This document shows positions 33,847 to 44,393 of a DNA stretch of 64,000 nt, piece after piece. This DNA is from Pseudomonas sp. KU43P (GTDB lineage: Bacteria; Pseudomonadota; Gammaproteobacteria; Pseudomonadales; Pseudomonadaceae). The first letter of the stretch is position 1. Each line of letters starts with the position of its first letter. The notes below the pieces were generated by a model. The model was not told where the DNA came from. It saw only the letters and a program-made list of their open reading frames with translations, and made no database searches. The stretch is taken from contig NZ_AP019365.1 of NCBI RefSeq assembly GCF_033095865.1, positions 841,501 through 905,500 of the forward strand. Direction: 5' to 3'. Made by a program: the position numbers and the translations under genes.

Positions 33847-34947
33847 TTATACGTTGAAGCGGAAGTGCATCACATCGCCGTCCTTGACGATGTAGTCCTT
33901 GCCTTCCAGGCGCCACTTGCCGGCTTCCTTGGCACCGCCTTCACCCTTGAACTGGATGAAGTCGTCATAGGCCACCACTTCGGCGCGGATGAAGCCTTTT
34001 TCGAAGTCGGTGTGGATCACGCCAGCGGCTTGTGGCGCGGTGGCGCCGACGCGGACGGTCCAGGCGCGTACTTCCTGCACGCCGGCAGTGAAGTAGGTCT
34101 GCAGGTTGAGCAGCTCGTAACCGGCGCGGATCACGCGGTTCAGGCCAGGTTCTTCCAGGCCCAGGGCCTCGAGGAACATGTCCTTTTCTTCGCCGTCGTC
34201 GAGCTCGGCGATTTCAGCTTCGATCTTGTTGCACACCGGCACCACGACCGCGCCTTCTTCCTCGGCGATGGCCTTGACCACGTCCAGGTGCGGGTTGTTG
34301 TCGAAGCCGTCTTCGGCGACGTTGGCGATGTACATCACCGGCTTGCTGGTCAGCAGGTGGAAGCCACGGATGACGGCCTTCTCGTCGTCAGCCATGTTCT
34401 TCATCAGGCTGCGCGCCGGCTTGCCTTCGGTGAAGTGAGGGATCAGTTTTTCCAGGATGGCCTTCTGCGCCAGGGCTTCCTTGTCGCCGCCCTTGGCATT
34501 GCGGGTAACCTTCTGCAGTTGCTTCTCGCAGCTGTCGAGGTCGGCGAAGATCAGCTCCAGGTCGATGATCTCAATGTCGCGCTTGGGGTCGACGCTGTTG
34601 GAAACGTGAATCACGTTCTCGTCTTCGAAGCAGCGCACCACGTGGGCGATGGCGTCGGTCTCGCGGATGTTGGCGAGGAATTTGTTGCCCAGGCCTTCAC
34701 CCTTTGAGGCACCGGCTACCAGGCCGGCGATGTCGACGAACTCCATGGTGGTCGGCAGGATGCGGTTGGGCTTGACGATTTCCGCCAGCGCCGCCAGGCG
34801 CGCGTCGGGCATCGGCACGATGCCGCTGTTCGGCTCGATGGTGCAGAAGGGGAAGTTCTCCGCCGCGATGCCAGACTTGGTCAGGGCGTTGAACAGGGTG
34901 GACTTGCCGACGTTGGGCAGGCCGACGATGCCGCAATTGAAACCCAT
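33847..34947 (-). CDS. ychF: Redox-regulated ATPase YchF (Obg family)
   Basis: A 366-residue P-loop protein of the Obg family that prefers ATP. G1 is [15 protein letters not shown]3 is [19 protein letters not shown], and the C-terminal TGS domain ends [17 protein letters not shown]. It binds ribosomes and affects stress responses. The ATG at 34947 follows GAGGGG; the open frame upstream runs antisense through pth and is not coding. It lies 22 bases after pth, a conserved pairing. Confidence 0.96.
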   Translation of the reverse strand: MGFNCGIVGLPNVGKSTLFNALTKSGIAAENFPFCTIEPNSGIVPMPDARLAALAEIVKPNRILPTTMEFVDIAGLVAGASKGEGLGNKFLANIRETDAIAHVVRCFEDENVIHVSNSVDPKRDIEIIDLELIFADLDSCEKQLQKVTRNAKGGDKEALAQKAILEKLIPHFTEGKPARSLMKNMADDEKAVIRGFHLLTSKPVMYIANVAEDGFDNNPHLDVVKAIAEEEGAVVVPVCNKIEAEIAELDDGEEKDMFLEALGLEEPGLNRVIRAGYELLNLQTYFTAGVQEVRAWTVRVGATAPQAAGVIHTDFEKGFIRAEVVAYDDFIQFKGEGGAKEAGKWRLEGKDYIVKDGDVMHFRFNV

Positions 34948-34969
34948 GGGTATTCCCCTCTCTAGGAAA

Positions 34970-35554
34970 TCAGGCCTTCTGGCTGTGCAGCTCGCGCATC
35001 GCCTTGGCGAAATCGCCGGCGAGCACGTCCGGCAGCACGCCGAGGGCAAAATCGATGCTGGCGTCGAGCTTCTCCTGCTCGGCGCGCGGCGCGCGGCCCA
35101 GGACGAAGTTGGAGACCAGTTTGGCGTCGCCCGGGTGGCCAATGCCAAGCCGCAGGCGGTGGAAGTCGTTCTGGTTGCCGAGCTGCGCGATGATGTCGCG
35201 CAGGCCGTTGTGCCCACCATGGCCACCGCCGCGCTTGAGCTTGGCGACGCCTGGCGGCAGGTCGAGTTCGTCATGCGCCACCAGAATGGCCTCCGGTTTG
35301 ATCCGGAAGAAATTGGCCAAAGCCGCCACGGACTGACCGCTACGGTTCATGTAGGTGGTGGGGATGAGCAGACGAACGTCGTTGCCCTGATGGCTGAATT
35401 TAGCCGTCAGGCCGAAATACTTGCGGTCAGCGGTCAAGGAGACGCGCTGGGCGCTGGCAATGCGTTCAACGAAAAGAGCCCCTGCGTTATGCCGGGTCTG
35501 TTCGTATTCGGGGCCGGGGTTACCCAGGCCGACGATCAACTGGATGGCGGTCAC
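34970..35554 (-). CDS. pth: Peptidyl-tRNA hydrolase
   Basis: A 194-residue enzyme that frees tRNA from stalled peptidyl-tRNA. Family motifs are [20 protein letters not shown] (with the catalytic His), [12 protein letters not shown] and [11 protein letters not shown], and [13 protein letters not shown] is also present. The start codon is GTG at 35554, preceded by AAGGAAGAG. It sits between rplY and ychF. Confidence 0.96.
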
Positions 35555-35630
35555 GTAGGGGCTCTTCCTTGGAGTTGGTGGGTTACGGTGCGCGGCACTG
35601 TAACCCGATCAACACCGGCGCGCGAGTGGA

Positions 35631-36227
35631 TTACTCAGCGGCGCCTGCTTCAGCTTCTGGAGCAACGCGTGGTGCGTGAACGTTGGCAACAGCTTTGTCA
35701 TCACCGTGGGCCAGAGCGACGAACTCTACGCCTTTCGGAGCTTTCAGGTCCGACAGGTGGATGATGGTGCCAATTTCAGCATTGGCCAGGTCGACTTCGA
35801 TGAACTCTGGCAGGTCTTTGGCTTCGCAGGAAACTTCGATCTGCGATTCAACGTGCGAGATCTCGCCGCCTTTCTTGACCGGTGCTTCTTCGTTGATGAA
35901 GTGCACTGGAACAACAGCGGTCAGCTTCTGGCCAGCAACGACGCGAACGAAGTCGGCGTGCATGATGAAGCCTTTGGCTGGGTGGCGCTGCATGGCCTTG
36001 ACCACGACGTTCTGCTTGGCGCCATCGACGTTCAGCTCGATAACGTGGCTGAAGGCAGCTTCGTTTTCGAACAGCTTGGCGATTTCCTTGGCCACGATGG
36101 TCAGGGATTGAGCTTCTTTATCGCCACCGTAGACAACGGCAGGGATGTTGGCGGAGTGACGCAGGCGGCGGCTCGCACCTTTCCCCAGGTCAGTACGCGC
36201 TTGGGCGTTCAGAGTGAAATCAGTCAT
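35631..36227 (-). CDS. rplY: 50S ribosomal protein L25, long (Ctc/TL5) form
   Basis: A 198-residue protein with an N-terminal L25 5S-rRNA-binding domain ([20 protein letters not shown]) and the C-terminal TL5/Ctc beta domain. It ends in an acidic Ala/Glu tail. The ATG at 36227 follows TGGAG. It lies after prs, separated by a terminator-like hairpin at 36286-36321. Confidence 0.95.
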   Translation of the reverse strand: MTDFTLNAQARTDLGKGASRRLRHSANIPAVVYGGDKEAQSLTIVAKEIAKLFENEAAFSHVIELNVDGAKQNVVVKAMQRHPAKGFIMHADFVRVVAGQKLTAVVPVHFINEEAPVKKGGEISHVESQIEVSCEAKDLPEFIEVDLANAEIGTIIHLSDLKAPKGVEFVALAHGDDKAVANVHAPRVAPEAEAGAAE

Positions 36228-36284
36228 TTTGTTTCTCCAAAATAGCCTCCCGAGGGCGTTTGCGACCAGCGCCAACGGGGATGG

Positions 36285-36321
36285 CAAAAAAGCCCCGCCC
36301 CAACGAATGCTGGGGCGGGGC
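36285..36321 (-). terminator. Rho-independent terminator after prs
   Basis: On the minus strand GCCCCGCCCCA and TGGGGCGGGGC form an 11-bp stem followed by six T. It may partly separate rplY-pth-ychF expression from prs. Confidence 0.85.
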
Positions 36322-36345
36322 GCTTCACATCAACACGTGTTCCGC

Positions 36346-37287
36346 TTAGCGGAACATCGCGCTGATCGATTCTTCGTTGCTGATGCGGCGTACCGCTTCA
36401 GCGACAACCGGTGCGATATCCAGCTGGCGGATACGGTCACAGGCTTGAGCAGCGGCGGACAGCGGAACGGTGTTGGTCACCACCAGCTCGTCCAGTACCG
36501 ACTTCTCGATGTTCTCGATCGCGCGGCCCGACAGGACAGGGTGCGTGCAGTAGGCGTAAACCTTGGCAGCGCCGTGTTCTTTCAGGGCCTTGGCCGCGTG
36601 GCACAGGGTGCCGGCGGTATCGACCATATCGTCTACCAGGATGCAAGTGCGCCCTTCGACATCACCGATGATGTGCATCACTTCGGAGTGATTGGCCTTT
36701 TCGCGGCGTTTGTCGATGATACCCAGGTCGACACCCAGGGACTTGGCGACGGCACGTGCGCGCACGACACCACCGATGTCCGGGGAGACGATCATCAGGT
36801 TCTCGAAACGCTGGTCTTCGATGTCGTCGACCAGTACGGGCGAGCCGTAGATGTTGTCGACGGGGATATCGAAGAAGCCCTGGATCTGGTCAGCGTGCAG
36901 GTCGACGGTGAGAACACGGTCGATACCCACGACAGTGAGCATGTCAGCGACGACTTTGGCGCTGATGGCTACACGTGCCGAACGCGGACGGCGGTCCTGG
37001 CGGGCGTATCCGAAGTAAGGAATCACAGCAGTGATTCGCGACGCAGAGGAGCGGCGGAAGGCATCAGCCATCACGACCAGTTCCATCAGATTGTCGTTGG
37101 TAGGGGCACAGGTTGGCTGGATGATGAACACGTCCTTACCGCGAACGTTTTCATTGATCTCAGCACTGATTTCGCCGTCGGAGAACTTACCGACAGAAAC
37201 ATCACCCAGTGGAATATGCAGCTGACGTACGACACGCCGAGCCAGATCGGGGTTAGCGTTCCCCGTAAAGACCATCATCTTGGACAC
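36346..37287 (-). CDS. prs: Ribose-phosphate pyrophosphokinase
   Basis: A 313-residue enzyme making PRPP from ribose 5-phosphate and ATP, needed for the nucleotide salvage enzymes Upp and Hpt encoded further on. Motifs are [20 protein letters not shown], the flexible loop [11 protein letters not shown] and the PRPP-binding loop [14 protein letters not shown]. The start is a GTG at 37287 ([13 protein letters not shown]), which gives the usual Pseudomonas length. It follows tRNA-Gln by 49 bases. Confidence 0.95.
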   Translation of the reverse strand: MSKMMVFTGNANPDLARRVVRQLHIPLGDVSVGKFSDGEISAEINENVRGKDVFIIQPTCAPTNDNLMELVVMADAFRRSSASRITAVIPYFGYARQDRRPRSARVAISAKVVADMLTVVGIDRVLTVDLHADQIQGFFDIPVDNIYGSPVLVDDIEDQRFENLMIVSPDIGGVVRARAVAKSLGVDLGIIDKRREKANHSEVMHIIGDVEGRTCILVDDMVDTAGTLCHAAKALKEHGAAKVYAYCTHPVLSGRAIENIEKSVLDELVVTNTVPLSAAAQACDRIRQLDIAPVVAEAVRRISNEESISAMFR

Positions 37288-37335
37288 GCGCAGTACCTGA
37301 AGGCTGAGGGTATACCTGGATGAGTATAAGGAAAA

Positions 37336-37410
37336 TGGCAGGGGCGGCTGGATTCGAACCAACGCATGGCAGGATCAAAACCTGCTGCCTTACCGCTTGG
37401 CGACGCCCCT
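37336..37410 (-). tRNA. tRNA-Gln (TTG)
   Basis: A 75-base cloverleaf with encoded CCA. The acceptor starts AGGGGCG, the D-arm is GCCAAGCGGTAAGGC, the anticodon loop TTTTGAT carries anticodon TTG, and the T-arm contains GGTTCGAATCC. It lies between ispE and prs and is probably processed from their common transcript. Confidence 0.97.
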
Positions 37411-37429
37411 GTATCTGTTGCTGCGAGCG

Positions 37430-38290
37430 CTAGGCACTCGACTTCTTGATCAGACTTTGCAGCTCACGATGCAACATCGAAATATTGCTTCCTTTCGCCA
37501 CAAACCCTGTTTGGGTCGCTGAAAGAAGGGCCAGAACTTTATCAGCTTCGGCTTTGCTTGGGAAGGCCCCAAACACACAACTTCCAGTTCCGGTAAGCCG
37601 AGCATTTGTGAATTTACCCAGCGAATTCAACGCATTGCGAACTTCTGGGTAACTCTGCTCTACCACCGGTTGGCAGTCATTTCGACTGTTTCCCTCGGGA
37701 ACGGGGCGCATCTTAAGGGGGAGGGAATCACGTGTCAACTGCGGATGTGAAAAAATTTCTACTGTGCTGACAGACACTTGCGGCACCAGCACGACATACC
37801 AGGGCTCTTCTGGGTCGACGGGGGTCAGTTGCTCGCCCACGCCCTGGGCGAACGCAGCGTGGCCGCGCACGAACACCGGCACGTCGGCGCCTAGGGTCAG
37901 GCCCAGGGCCGCCAGGCGATCTTCATCCCAGTCCAGGCCCCACAGATGCGCCAGAGCCAGCAGGGTGGTGGCGGCATCCGAGCTGCCACCACCGATGCCG
38001 CCGCCCATGGGCAGCACCTTGGTCAGCCAGATGTCGGCGCCCAGCGTTGTTGCGGACTGTTCCTGCAATTTGCGCGCGGCACGCACGATCAGGTTGCTGT
38101 CGTGGGGGACAGCCTCGATTTCGGTGTGCAGGCGGATCACGCCGTCGTCACGCCGAGCGAAGCTCAGCTCGTCGCCGTGGTCGAGGAACTGGAACACGGT
38201 TTCCAGCTCGTGGTAGCCGTCGGGGCGGCGGCCGATGATGTGCAGCCACAGGTTGAGCTTGGCCGGGGCGGGCAGGGTGAGCTTGTGCAT
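37430..38290 (-). CDS. ispE: 4-diphosphocytidyl-2-C-methyl-D-erythritol kinase
   Basis: A 286-residue GHMP kinase of the non-mevalonate isoprenoid pathway. The N-terminal substrate motif is [20 protein letters not shown], the ATP-binding glycine loop is [16 protein letters not shown], and the C-terminal GHMP motif is [13 protein letters not shown]. It starts three bases after lolB. Confidence 0.96.
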   Translation of the reverse strand: MHKLTLPAPAKLNLWLHIIGRRPDGYHELETVFQFLDHGDELSFARRDDGVIRLHTEIEAVPHDSNLIVRAARKLQEQSATTLGADIWLTKVLPMGGGIGGGSSDAATTLLALAHLWGLDWDEDRLAALGLTLGADVPVFVRGHAAFAQGVGEQLTPVDPEEPWYVVLVPQVSVSTVEIFSHPQLTRDSLPLKMRPVPEGNSRNDCQPVVEQSYPEVRNALNSLGKFTNARLTGTGSCVFGAFPSKAEADKVLALLSATQTGFVAKGSNISMLHRELQSLIKKSSA

Positions 38291-38293
38291 CGA

Positions 38294-38911
38294 TCAGTGC
38301 CCCAGCTGGCGTGGTTGCCAGTCCTTGACTACCAAGGTCACGTCCAGGTCCTTGCCGTGCAGCTTCAGGCGCTCGGGCAACCAGTAGCCGTTCTGCTCGG
38401 TGTAGCTCAGGTACTGCACCTGCCAGCCATCCTGCTCGAGGCTGGCCAGGCGGCTGTCACCGTCCAGGGTGAGCTTGCTCTTGCTGTCGGGGGCGGGTAG
38501 GCCGCGCACCCACCAGACCAGGTGCGAAACCGGCAACTGCCAGCCGAGTTGTTCTTCCAGCAGGGCCTCGGGGCTGGTGGCTTCAAAGCGGCCCTGGTTG
38601 GCCACTTCCAGCACTACGCCGCCAGGGCGGCCGGTCAGGCGTGCGGCGCCCCGGCCCAGCGGGCCGGCCAGGCGGATGTCGTAGTAATCCTGGCGCTGCA
38701 GCCAGAACAGCGTGCCACTGCCGGAGTCGCGCGGGGCGCGAATGCCGACCTTGCCGTTGATCTGCCAGCCATCGAGGCTGCTCAGCTGCTCTTTATGGGC
38801 GCGCCACTGCTGTGGGTCGCCGTGCCCCTGCAGGGCTTCGCGGCTCCCGAAGCCGGCACAGCCGGCCAGCAGGGCGATCAGGGTGAAGGTGATGCAATGG
38901 CGCAAAAACAT
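38294..38911 (-). CDS. lolB: Outer-membrane lipoprotein insertion protein LolB
   Basis: A 205-residue lipoprotein with signal and lipobox [12 protein letters not shown] (lipidated Cys about 18). It has the LolB beta-fold segments [20 protein letters not shown] and [20 protein letters not shown]. It receives lipoproteins from LolA and inserts them in the outer membrane. It starts four bases after the TPR gene and three bases before ispE. Confidence 0.93.
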   Translation of the reverse strand: MFLRHCITFTLIALLAGCAGFGSREALQGHGDPQQWRAHKEQLSSLDGWQINGKVGIRAPRDSGSGTLFWLQRQDYYDIRLAGPLGRGAARLTGRPGGVVLEVANQGRFEATSPEALLEEQLGWQLPVSHLVWWVRGLPAPDSKSKLTLDGDSRLASLEQDGWQVQYLSYTEQNGYWLPERLKLHGKDLDVTLVVKDWQPRQLGH

Positions 38912-38915
38912 GGCG

Positions 38916-40637
38916 TTAAAGGGTCTCGGATCCGGTCAGGCGCAAAACGGTCTTGCGCAGGATAGGGCTGTCAGGCTGGGCCTCGAAGGCCTTGGCCCAG
39001 ACTTGGCGGGCTTCGCGGTGCTTGCCGTTGGCCCACAAAACTTCACCCAGGTGGGCGGCCACTTCATGGTCGGGGAAGCGCTCCAGGGCTTGGCGCAGGT
39101 AGCGTTCGGCCTCGTCGAGGTTGCCCAGGCGATAGGCAACCCAGCCGAGGCTGTCGAGCACGGCCGGGTCGTCCGGGGTGAGCTGGTGGGCCTTGTCGAT
39201 CAGCGCCTTGGCTTCGGCATAGCGGGTGGTACGGTCGGCCAGGGTGTAGCCCAGGGCGTTCAAGGCCATGGCGTTTTCCGGCTCGCGGGCGATGATCGCG
39301 CGCAGGTCCTTTTCCATCTGCGGCAGGTCGTCGCGCTTTTCGGCCAGCATGGCACGGGTATAAAGCAGGTTGAGGTCGTCCGGGTAGTGTTGCAGGGCTT
39401 GCTGCAGCACCTGGTTGGCCTGGGCGTCCTTGTTGTTGTTGCTGTAGCTTTCCGACTCGATCAGGTAGAGCTGGACGGCGATGTCCGGCTGCGCTTCACG
39501 GGCTGCGGCAAGCTGGCGCGAGGCTTCGCTGCCGCGGCCATTGGCGATGAGAATGTCGGCCTGGCGCAGTTGCGCTGGCAGGTAATCGGGGCCCGGGCCG
39601 ACCAGGGCATATTCGCGCAAGGCGCCGGCCGGATCGTGGCGTTCCTCGGCGATGCGGCCCAGGTTGAGGTGCGCGGCATCGACGTTGCTGTCGCGCTCGA
39701 TCAACTCGCGCAGATAGATTTCGGCTTCGTCCCAGTCCTTGTTCTCCAGGCACACCAGTGCCAGGGAGTAGCGCAGCTCATCGTCATCGGGATACTCCTG
39801 GAGCAGGCTGATGAACTCGGCCTTGGCGTCTGCCATTCGGTCCTGCTCGACCAGCGTGCGCGCGTAGGTCAGGCGCAGGCGCTTGTCGTCGGGGTTGTCG
39901 CGGATCGCCCCGCGCAGCAGCGGCAGGGCCTCCGAGCCGCGGTCAAGAGCCTGGAGCAGGCGGGCGCGCAGCAGAATCGGGGCAATTTCACCGTCTTGTG
40001 CCGGGTGAGCTTCAAGCAGTTCGAGGGCTTCTTGCGCCTTGCCGTCCTGATTCAGCAACAACGCTTTGCCGAATACCAGCTGGCTGTTGTTGGGGTACTT
40101 GGTCAGCAGGCGGTCGAAACTCTGCATCAGGCCGTCGCGGGTGCTCTGGTCAGTTTCGGCAGCCGACAGGGCGAGGAAATCGAAGTGGGTGTCGCCTTGG
40201 CCTTGCAGCACCTTCTCCATATACGTCATGGAGTCGTCGTAGCGACCGGCGCGTGCCAGCTGGATGGCGGCGGCGCGCTGGGCGTCGAGGTTCTGCGGAT
40301 CGTTGCGTGCCCAGACCAGCGCGTTGTCGAGGGCCGGCTCGTCAGCGCCGAGATACTCGGCAATACGGTAGGCGCGTTCGGAAACGCCAGGGTCCTGGGT
40401 CTTGGCGGCCTGGTCGGTGTAGTTGGCCAGGGCGATGTCGAAACGGTTGCGTTGCCCGGCCAGTTCCGCGACCAGCAGGCTGTACAGCGTGTCTTGCGTG
40501 AACGACCCATACACCACGGGCTTTTGCGCCTCGCCTTGGCCGGCCTCGGCGACGGGAGGCTCGGCACTTTTCGGGGCCAGGCTCTGGCAGCCCTGAAGCA
40601 GGGCGAAGGCAAGCAGCAATGCGTAAGGTCTGTTCAT
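38916..40637 (-). CDS. TPR-repeat lipoprotein
   Basis: A 573-residue protein with a lipoprotein signal ([16 protein letters not shown], Cys about 17). About 12 helical TPR-like repeats fill the rest, the clearest near the C-terminus ([40 protein letters not shown]). It is the gene conserved before lolB in pseudomonads. It probably scaffolds an envelope complex; no enzyme motif is seen. I start at ATG 40637 because the signal peptide begins there, though no good ribosome site precedes it. Confidence 0.88.
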   Translation of the reverse strand: MNRPYALLLAFALLQGCQSLAPKSAEPPVAEAGQGEAQKPVVYGSFTQDTLYSLLVAELAGQRNRFDIALANYTDQAAKTQDPGVSERAYRIAEYLGADEPALDNALVWARNDPQNLDAQRAAAIQLARAGRYDDSMTYMEKVLQGQGDTHFDFLALSAAETDQSTRDGLMQSFDRLLTKYPNNSQLVFGKALLLNQDGKAQEALELLEAHPAQDGEIAPILLRARLLQALDRGSEALPLLRGAIRDNPDDKRLRLTYARTLVEQDRMADAKAEFISLLQEYPDDDELRYSLALVCLENKDWDEAEIYLRELIERDSNVDAAHLNLGRIAEERHDPAGALREYALVGPGPDYLPAQLRQADILIANGRGSEASRQLAAAREAQPDIAVQLYLIESESYSNNNKDAQANQVLQQALQHYPDDLNLLYTRAMLAEKRDDLPQMEKDLRAIIAREPENAMALNALGYTLADRTTRYAEAKALIDKAHQLTPDDPAVLDSLGWVAYRLGNLDEAERYLRQALERFPDHEVAAHLGEVLWANGKHREARQVWAKAFEAQPDSPILRKTVLRLTGSETL

Positions 40638-40922
40638 ATAAGGAGGCTTAGAAGACTTACCGGCGGTCGGAGCATGATGACACAAGCGCGGGGGCAAACC
40701 CACCTGCGAAGGTCGTGGTCTACAGCAATCAGGTGCAAGGGTCGGACAGCAGGAGTGGACGATAGGTTCGGAGTCAGTCTCGGGGGCTTATGTCTGGGCT
40801 TGGGTGTTGGTTTTCAAAGGCCTTGATGATGGTGGGCGAAATAAAGGCATGCTCTAAATAATAAAAGGGCGAAAAAGAGCGCTAAGCACGCAACGGCCAG
40901 TCTGTTAAGAGACTGCTTTGTG

Positions 40923-41107
40923 TGGCTGGATACTGGGTTTACTTCCCTAATGTCCACGAGGCCTTTACGTGCGTAGGCTTTAAGAAGGTCAGTATTAGAG
41001 GTATTGTTCCAAATCGAAAAACTTATCCCGATAAAACCAAGCTCGGCGTATATTTTTTATTGTCGCTGATGAGTTTGCAGTTGATTAGAAGCGACTCGAC
41101 ATTTCTG
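40923..41107 (-). pseudogene. Decayed second copy of the putative immunity gene
   Basis: Translated on the minus strand this gives VESLLINCKLISDNKKYTPS, matching VESLLANCTFVTGNRKTLSQ of the intact gene next door. It then continues as PLILTF and, after a frame change, KAYARKGLVDIREVN against KAYARKGLLDLNEVA. An internal TAA and at least one frameshift break it. The preceding 285 bases (40638-40922) hold no gene I can support. Confidence 0.8.
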
Positions 41108-41115
41108 TAAGATTA

Positions 41116-41499
41116 TCAGGTGTGGCTTGGATCAAGTATATGTAGCCAGATACGGAAGGCGATCAGTGATCCAATGAGTATCGGATGCATGGCCCCCAGT
41201 AGGATCAGCGTTTTTTTAATTCGATTGGGGAAGTTCGCGACCTCGTTAAGGTCAAGCAAGCCTTTCCTTGCGTAGGCTTTTGGAAATGTAAGTGCTAGCG
41301 AGATCGACAGCATACGCATAACTTTTCCAAACAGGCCGGCTTGTGAAAGCGTTTTTCTGTTGCCTGTGACAAAGGTGCAATTCGCCAGTAATGACTCAAC
41401 CCTTTCAAGGTGCTTAACTGCTACATAGAGTGATGCGCATATTGTTGCTGCCATGGCAGCCAAGATGATAAAAGCAACAGCGCCGGTTGTAGTGCTCAT
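41116..41499 (-). CDS. Small membrane protein, putative immunity protein
   Basis: A 127-residue protein with a membrane helix at each end (about residues 6-28, AVAFIILAAMAATICASLYV, and about 95-117, LILLGAMHPILIGSLIAF) and a basic middle part. The name is not recognised from the sequence. Its ATG overlaps the stop of the upstream effector-like gene (ATGA), the usual arrangement of an inner-membrane immunity protein paired with a membrane-acting toxin. A broken paralogue follows. The role is inferred from context. Confidence 0.7.
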   Translation of the reverse strand: MSTTTGAVAFIILAAMAATICASLYVAVKHLERVESLLANCTFVTGNRKTLSQAGLFGKVMRMLSISLALTFPKAYARKGLLDLNEVANFPNRIKKTLILLGAMHPILIGSLIAFRIWLHILDPSHT

Positions 41500-42474
41500 C
41501 TATGCCCCACCTTTTCATACAGTATGTCGCCTAACGCCTCACCCCCTGCACTACCAAGTTCGGCGCCACCTGCTGCCCCTAAAGCTCCGCCTATGACGGC
41601 ACAGGCAAGGGCGCCTGTGCCACCTGTAGGTACTCCAAGAGCAAGGCAAAATGCTGGTGGTAAGAGCCCCGCCATAAGTGGCTCCAATCCATCCGCCCGT
41701 TACGCTGCCTGTCAAGGATGTACCTTTTACGTACTTTGCCCTTCTACACTCATCTTCGCGACCTAGGGTGCAAGCCTCATGGATGTCTAGCCCTGTACCC
41801 GCAACCTCCAATGCGATACCTAGGTATGTGCCTTTTTTTATCAGCTTGGCAGCTCGTCCCACTCCCGCAACTTTATCCGCATACCCTGCAATCTCCTGCG
41901 AATGCAGGTAACGCTTCGTGGAGATGGCCAGCGCCCTTTTGATCGACCCTCTATTGCGCACACCTGCCCCGAATCCCGCCACTCTGCTCAATTGTTCATC
42001 CAGCCTCATGAACAGCGCTGCACGCCTTGCATAAAACTGGTCACGCGCCTTGAGCGTGCCGGACCCGAGATACTCCTTATGCAGCTTTTCAATCTCCAGC
42101 AACGTGTCCTGAATGGCCTTCAGATGCCTGCTCCAGCCATCACTGACCACGCCCGCACCCATTGAGGCATGGGCAAGCAGGGTTTTGAGCAGCTCGAAAT
42201 TCTCCAGAAAAAATTCGTCAGCCCCCTGCCCGCTGCGCATCAAGCCCATGTGCGTGACGGCGGCCTTGGGCATCAGGAAGGCCTCGTGGCTGGTGCAAGA
42301 GGGCGTGGACCAATCCCCCATGATGACCAGTTCGCCGCTTTTGACTACAGTGTTGTAAATATGCGAGTTCAACACATCGAACTTGCTGGCCGCATGCCCG
42401 GTCAGGGCAAGGCCGGCCTTGAGCGTGTGATAGTTCTGCATCCTGGAATTGATGAGCGCGCGGGCTTCAGACAT
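41496..42474 (-). pseudogene. Putative Hcp-linked membrane-acting effector, frameshifted
   Basis: The first frame (ATG 42474) reads about 275 residues of a soluble helical domain (HTLKAGLALTGHAASKFDVL, AGVVSDGWSRHLKAIQDTLL) and reaches KGTSLTGSVTGGWIGATYGG. The C-terminus continues in another frame as LALGVPTGGTGALACAVIGG, GALGAAGGAELGSAGGEALG and DILYEKV, a glycine-zipper segment like those of pore-forming toxins. Removing one A from the AAAA at 41648-41651 joins the two into a 325-residue protein. That second frame ends in the ATGA overlap with the immunity gene. It starts ten bases after the hcp remnant. Confidence 0.75.
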
Positions 42475-42483
42475 GGCAATACC

Positions 42484-42720
42484 TCACGCGTGTTTCTTGT
42501 TACCGATCCGGTCCCAACCGCCGGCGATGTTGCCGCCGCCGGAGCCATCGATACGTTTCTGCTGGGTATAGGTAGTCTTGATTCGGCCGTAATCGAGTTG
42601 GACCACCTCAATGGGGACGCCATCGGCAGCGCTTTGGGTGTAGTCGGCAATGATCACTTCTTTGAGGACGATCTCGTAATACTTGAGCTTGTCTATCTGC
42701 TGGCGGGAGACTTGGCCCGG
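42484..42720 (-). pseudogene. hcp: 3' remnant of an hcp (type VI secretion tube) gene
   Basis: An open stretch of 78 codons with no start codon reads QIDKLKYYEIVLKEVIIADY, then QLDYGRIKTTYTQQKRIDGS and GGGNIAGGWDRIGNKKHA before a stop. The YTQQK-GGN-GGWD pattern is the C-terminus of Hcp-family T6SS tube/effector-carrier proteins. The 5' half is absent, and an in-frame stop lies at 42721. It precedes the effector-like gene by ten bases, so the two were once an operon. Confidence 0.75.
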
Positions 42721-43115
42721 TCAGTGAGGGGCAAGGCTAGGCATCGAATTGAGAGAGGGCAATAGCTGGGACTGTATTTCAGAAATGGGCTACAAGCTTG
42801 AGGAATAAATCGCTTTGAATGTATCGAAAGTTGTCATTGCATTCCTTATTTCGTAGGAAATATTCCCTTCTCCGACACGGGCTTTGTGGGAGCCGGCTTG
42901 CCGGCGATCACCGGCGAAGCCGGTGCCATGACCGCGGTGTCTGCATCGCCGGCAAGCCGGCTCCGACAGGGTGCTCGGCGGGCTTGCCGGCTTTGGTCTC
43001 AGCGTGAAAGCAGGTCGGGCGAGCAGGTGCTATCAGCTCAATAGCGAACGGTGGTTGTTCTAAAACCTGCGAAAGAGGACAATTATCGGCTTCCCGTCAC
43101 AACCAGCGACCTTGC
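42721..43115. other. Intergenic scar and hemA upstream region
   Basis: About 160 AT-richer bases (42721-42880) in which I see no gene and no further hcp sequence are followed by a REP pair. About 145 bases upstream of hemA come next and must hold its promoter. No riboswitch is recognised. Confidence 0.5.
42885..42968. repeat. REP pair (inverted)
   Basis: REP copies at 42885-42908 and 42945-42968, with the extra palindrome CACCGGCGAAGCCGGTG between them. They mark the edge between the accessory islet and the hemA operon. Confidence 0.9.
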
Positions 43116-44393
43116 ATGGCCTTTCTTGCACTTGGTATCAACCATAAGACTGCCTCGGTAGACGTACGCGAGCGCGTGGCGTTTACCCCAGAGCAGCTGG
43201 TCGACGCCCTGCAGCAGCTCTGCCGACTGACCGCCAGCCGCGAGGCGGCGATCCTGTCCACCTGCAACCGTAGCGAGCTCTATATAGAGCAGGATCACCT
43301 GTCTGCCGACGCTGTCCTGCAATGGCTGTCCGAGTACCACCGGCTTAGCCTGGATGAGCTGCGCGCCAGTGCCTACGTCCACGAGGAGCACGATGCCGTC
43401 AGGCATATGATGCGCGTAGCCTCGGGCCTGGACTCGCTGGTGCTCGGCGAGCCACAGATCCTCGGTCAGATGAAGTCGGCCTACGCCGTGGCGCGTGAGG
43501 CCGGCACCATCGGCCCGCTGCTCGGGCGCCTGTTCCAGGCCACCTTCAGCGCTGCCAAGCAGGTGCGTACCGACACTGCTATCGGCGAGAACCCGGTGTC
43601 GGTCGCTTTCGCTGCGGTCAGCCTGGCCAAGCAGATCTTCAGCGACCTGGGCCGCAGCCAGGCGCTGCTGATCGGCGCCGGTGAGACCATTACCCTGGTC
43701 GCTCGCCACCTGCATGAGCAGGGCGTGCGCCGTATCGTCGTGGCCAACCGTACCCTCGAGCGGGCAAGTATCCTCGCCGAGCAGTTCGGTGCCCACGCCG
43801 TGCTGCTGGCGGATATCCCTCAGGAACTGGCCCACAGCGACATCGTCATCAGCTCCACCGCCAGCCAGTTGCCGATCCTTGGCAAGGGCGCGGTGGAGAG
43901 CGCGCTGAAACAGCGCCGGCACAAGCCGATCTTCATGGTCGATATCGCCGTGCCGCGCGATATCGAGCCAGAGGTGGGCGAGCTCGACGACGTCTACCTG
44001 TACACCGTCGATGACCTGCACGAAGTGGTCGCAGAAAACCTCAAGAGCCGCCAGGGCGCGGCCCAGGCGGCCGAAGAGCTGGTGTCGGTGGGTGCTGAGG
44101 ACTTCATGCTGCGCCTGCGCGAGCTGGCAGCGGTGGACGTGCTGCGCGCCTACCGCCAGCAGAGCGAACGCCTTCGCGACGAAGAGCTGCAAAAGGCCCA
44201 GCGCCTGCTGGCCAACGGTGGCAACCCCGAAGACGTGCTGGCCCAGTTGGCCCGTGGGCTGACCAACAAACTCCTGCACGCGCCCAGCGTGCAACTGAAA
44301 AAGCTCTCGGCCGAGGGCCGCCTCGATGCGCTGGCCATGGCCCAGGAACTCTTTGCCCTCAACGAGGGCTCGACGGACAAATCCCCGCAATGA
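43116..44393 (+). CDS. hemA: Glutamyl-tRNA reductase
   Basis: A 425-residue enzyme making glutamate-1-semialdehyde, the first committed step of tetrapyrrole synthesis. The active-site cysteine lies in [11 protein letters not shown] (Cys about 50). Other motifs are [20 protein letters not shown] and the NADPH-binding [15 protein letters not shown], with a C-terminal dimerisation helix. It is first of the operon hemA-prfA-prmC-moeB-murI; the ATGA overlap with prfA couples them. Confidence 0.97.
   Translation: MAFLALGINHKTASVDVRERVAFTPEQLVDALQQLCRLTASREAAILSTCNRSELYIEQDHLSADAVLQWLSEYHRLSLDELRASAYVHEEHDAVRHMMRVASGLDSLVLGEPQILGQMKSAYAVAREAGTIGPLLGRLFQATFSAAKQVRTDTAIGENPVSVAFAAVSLAKQIFSDLGRSQALLIGAGETITLVARHLHEQGVRRIVVANRTLERASILAEQFGAHAVLLADIPQELAHSDIVISSTASQLPILGKGAVESALKQRRHKPIFMVDIAVPRDIEPEVGELDDVYLYTVDDLHEVVAENLKSRQGAAQAAEELVSVGAEDFMLRLRELAAVDVLRAYRQQSERLRDEELQKAQRLLANGGNPEDVLAQLARGLTNKLLHAPSVQLKKLSAEGRLDALAMAQELFALNEGSTDKSPQ

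Noticed and set aside
38712..40826. 704-codon plus-strand frame over lolB and the TPR gene
   Set aside because: It is antisense to well-supported lipoprotein genes and has no family features or ribosome site.
40922..41110. 62-codon plus-strand frame
   Set aside because: It is antisense to the recognisable immunity-gene remnant, which explains the sequence better.
42402..42650. 82-codon minus-strand frame in the hcp region
   Set aside because: A different frame of the same strand gives the Hcp C-terminus with its GGWD motif, so this one is a shadow.
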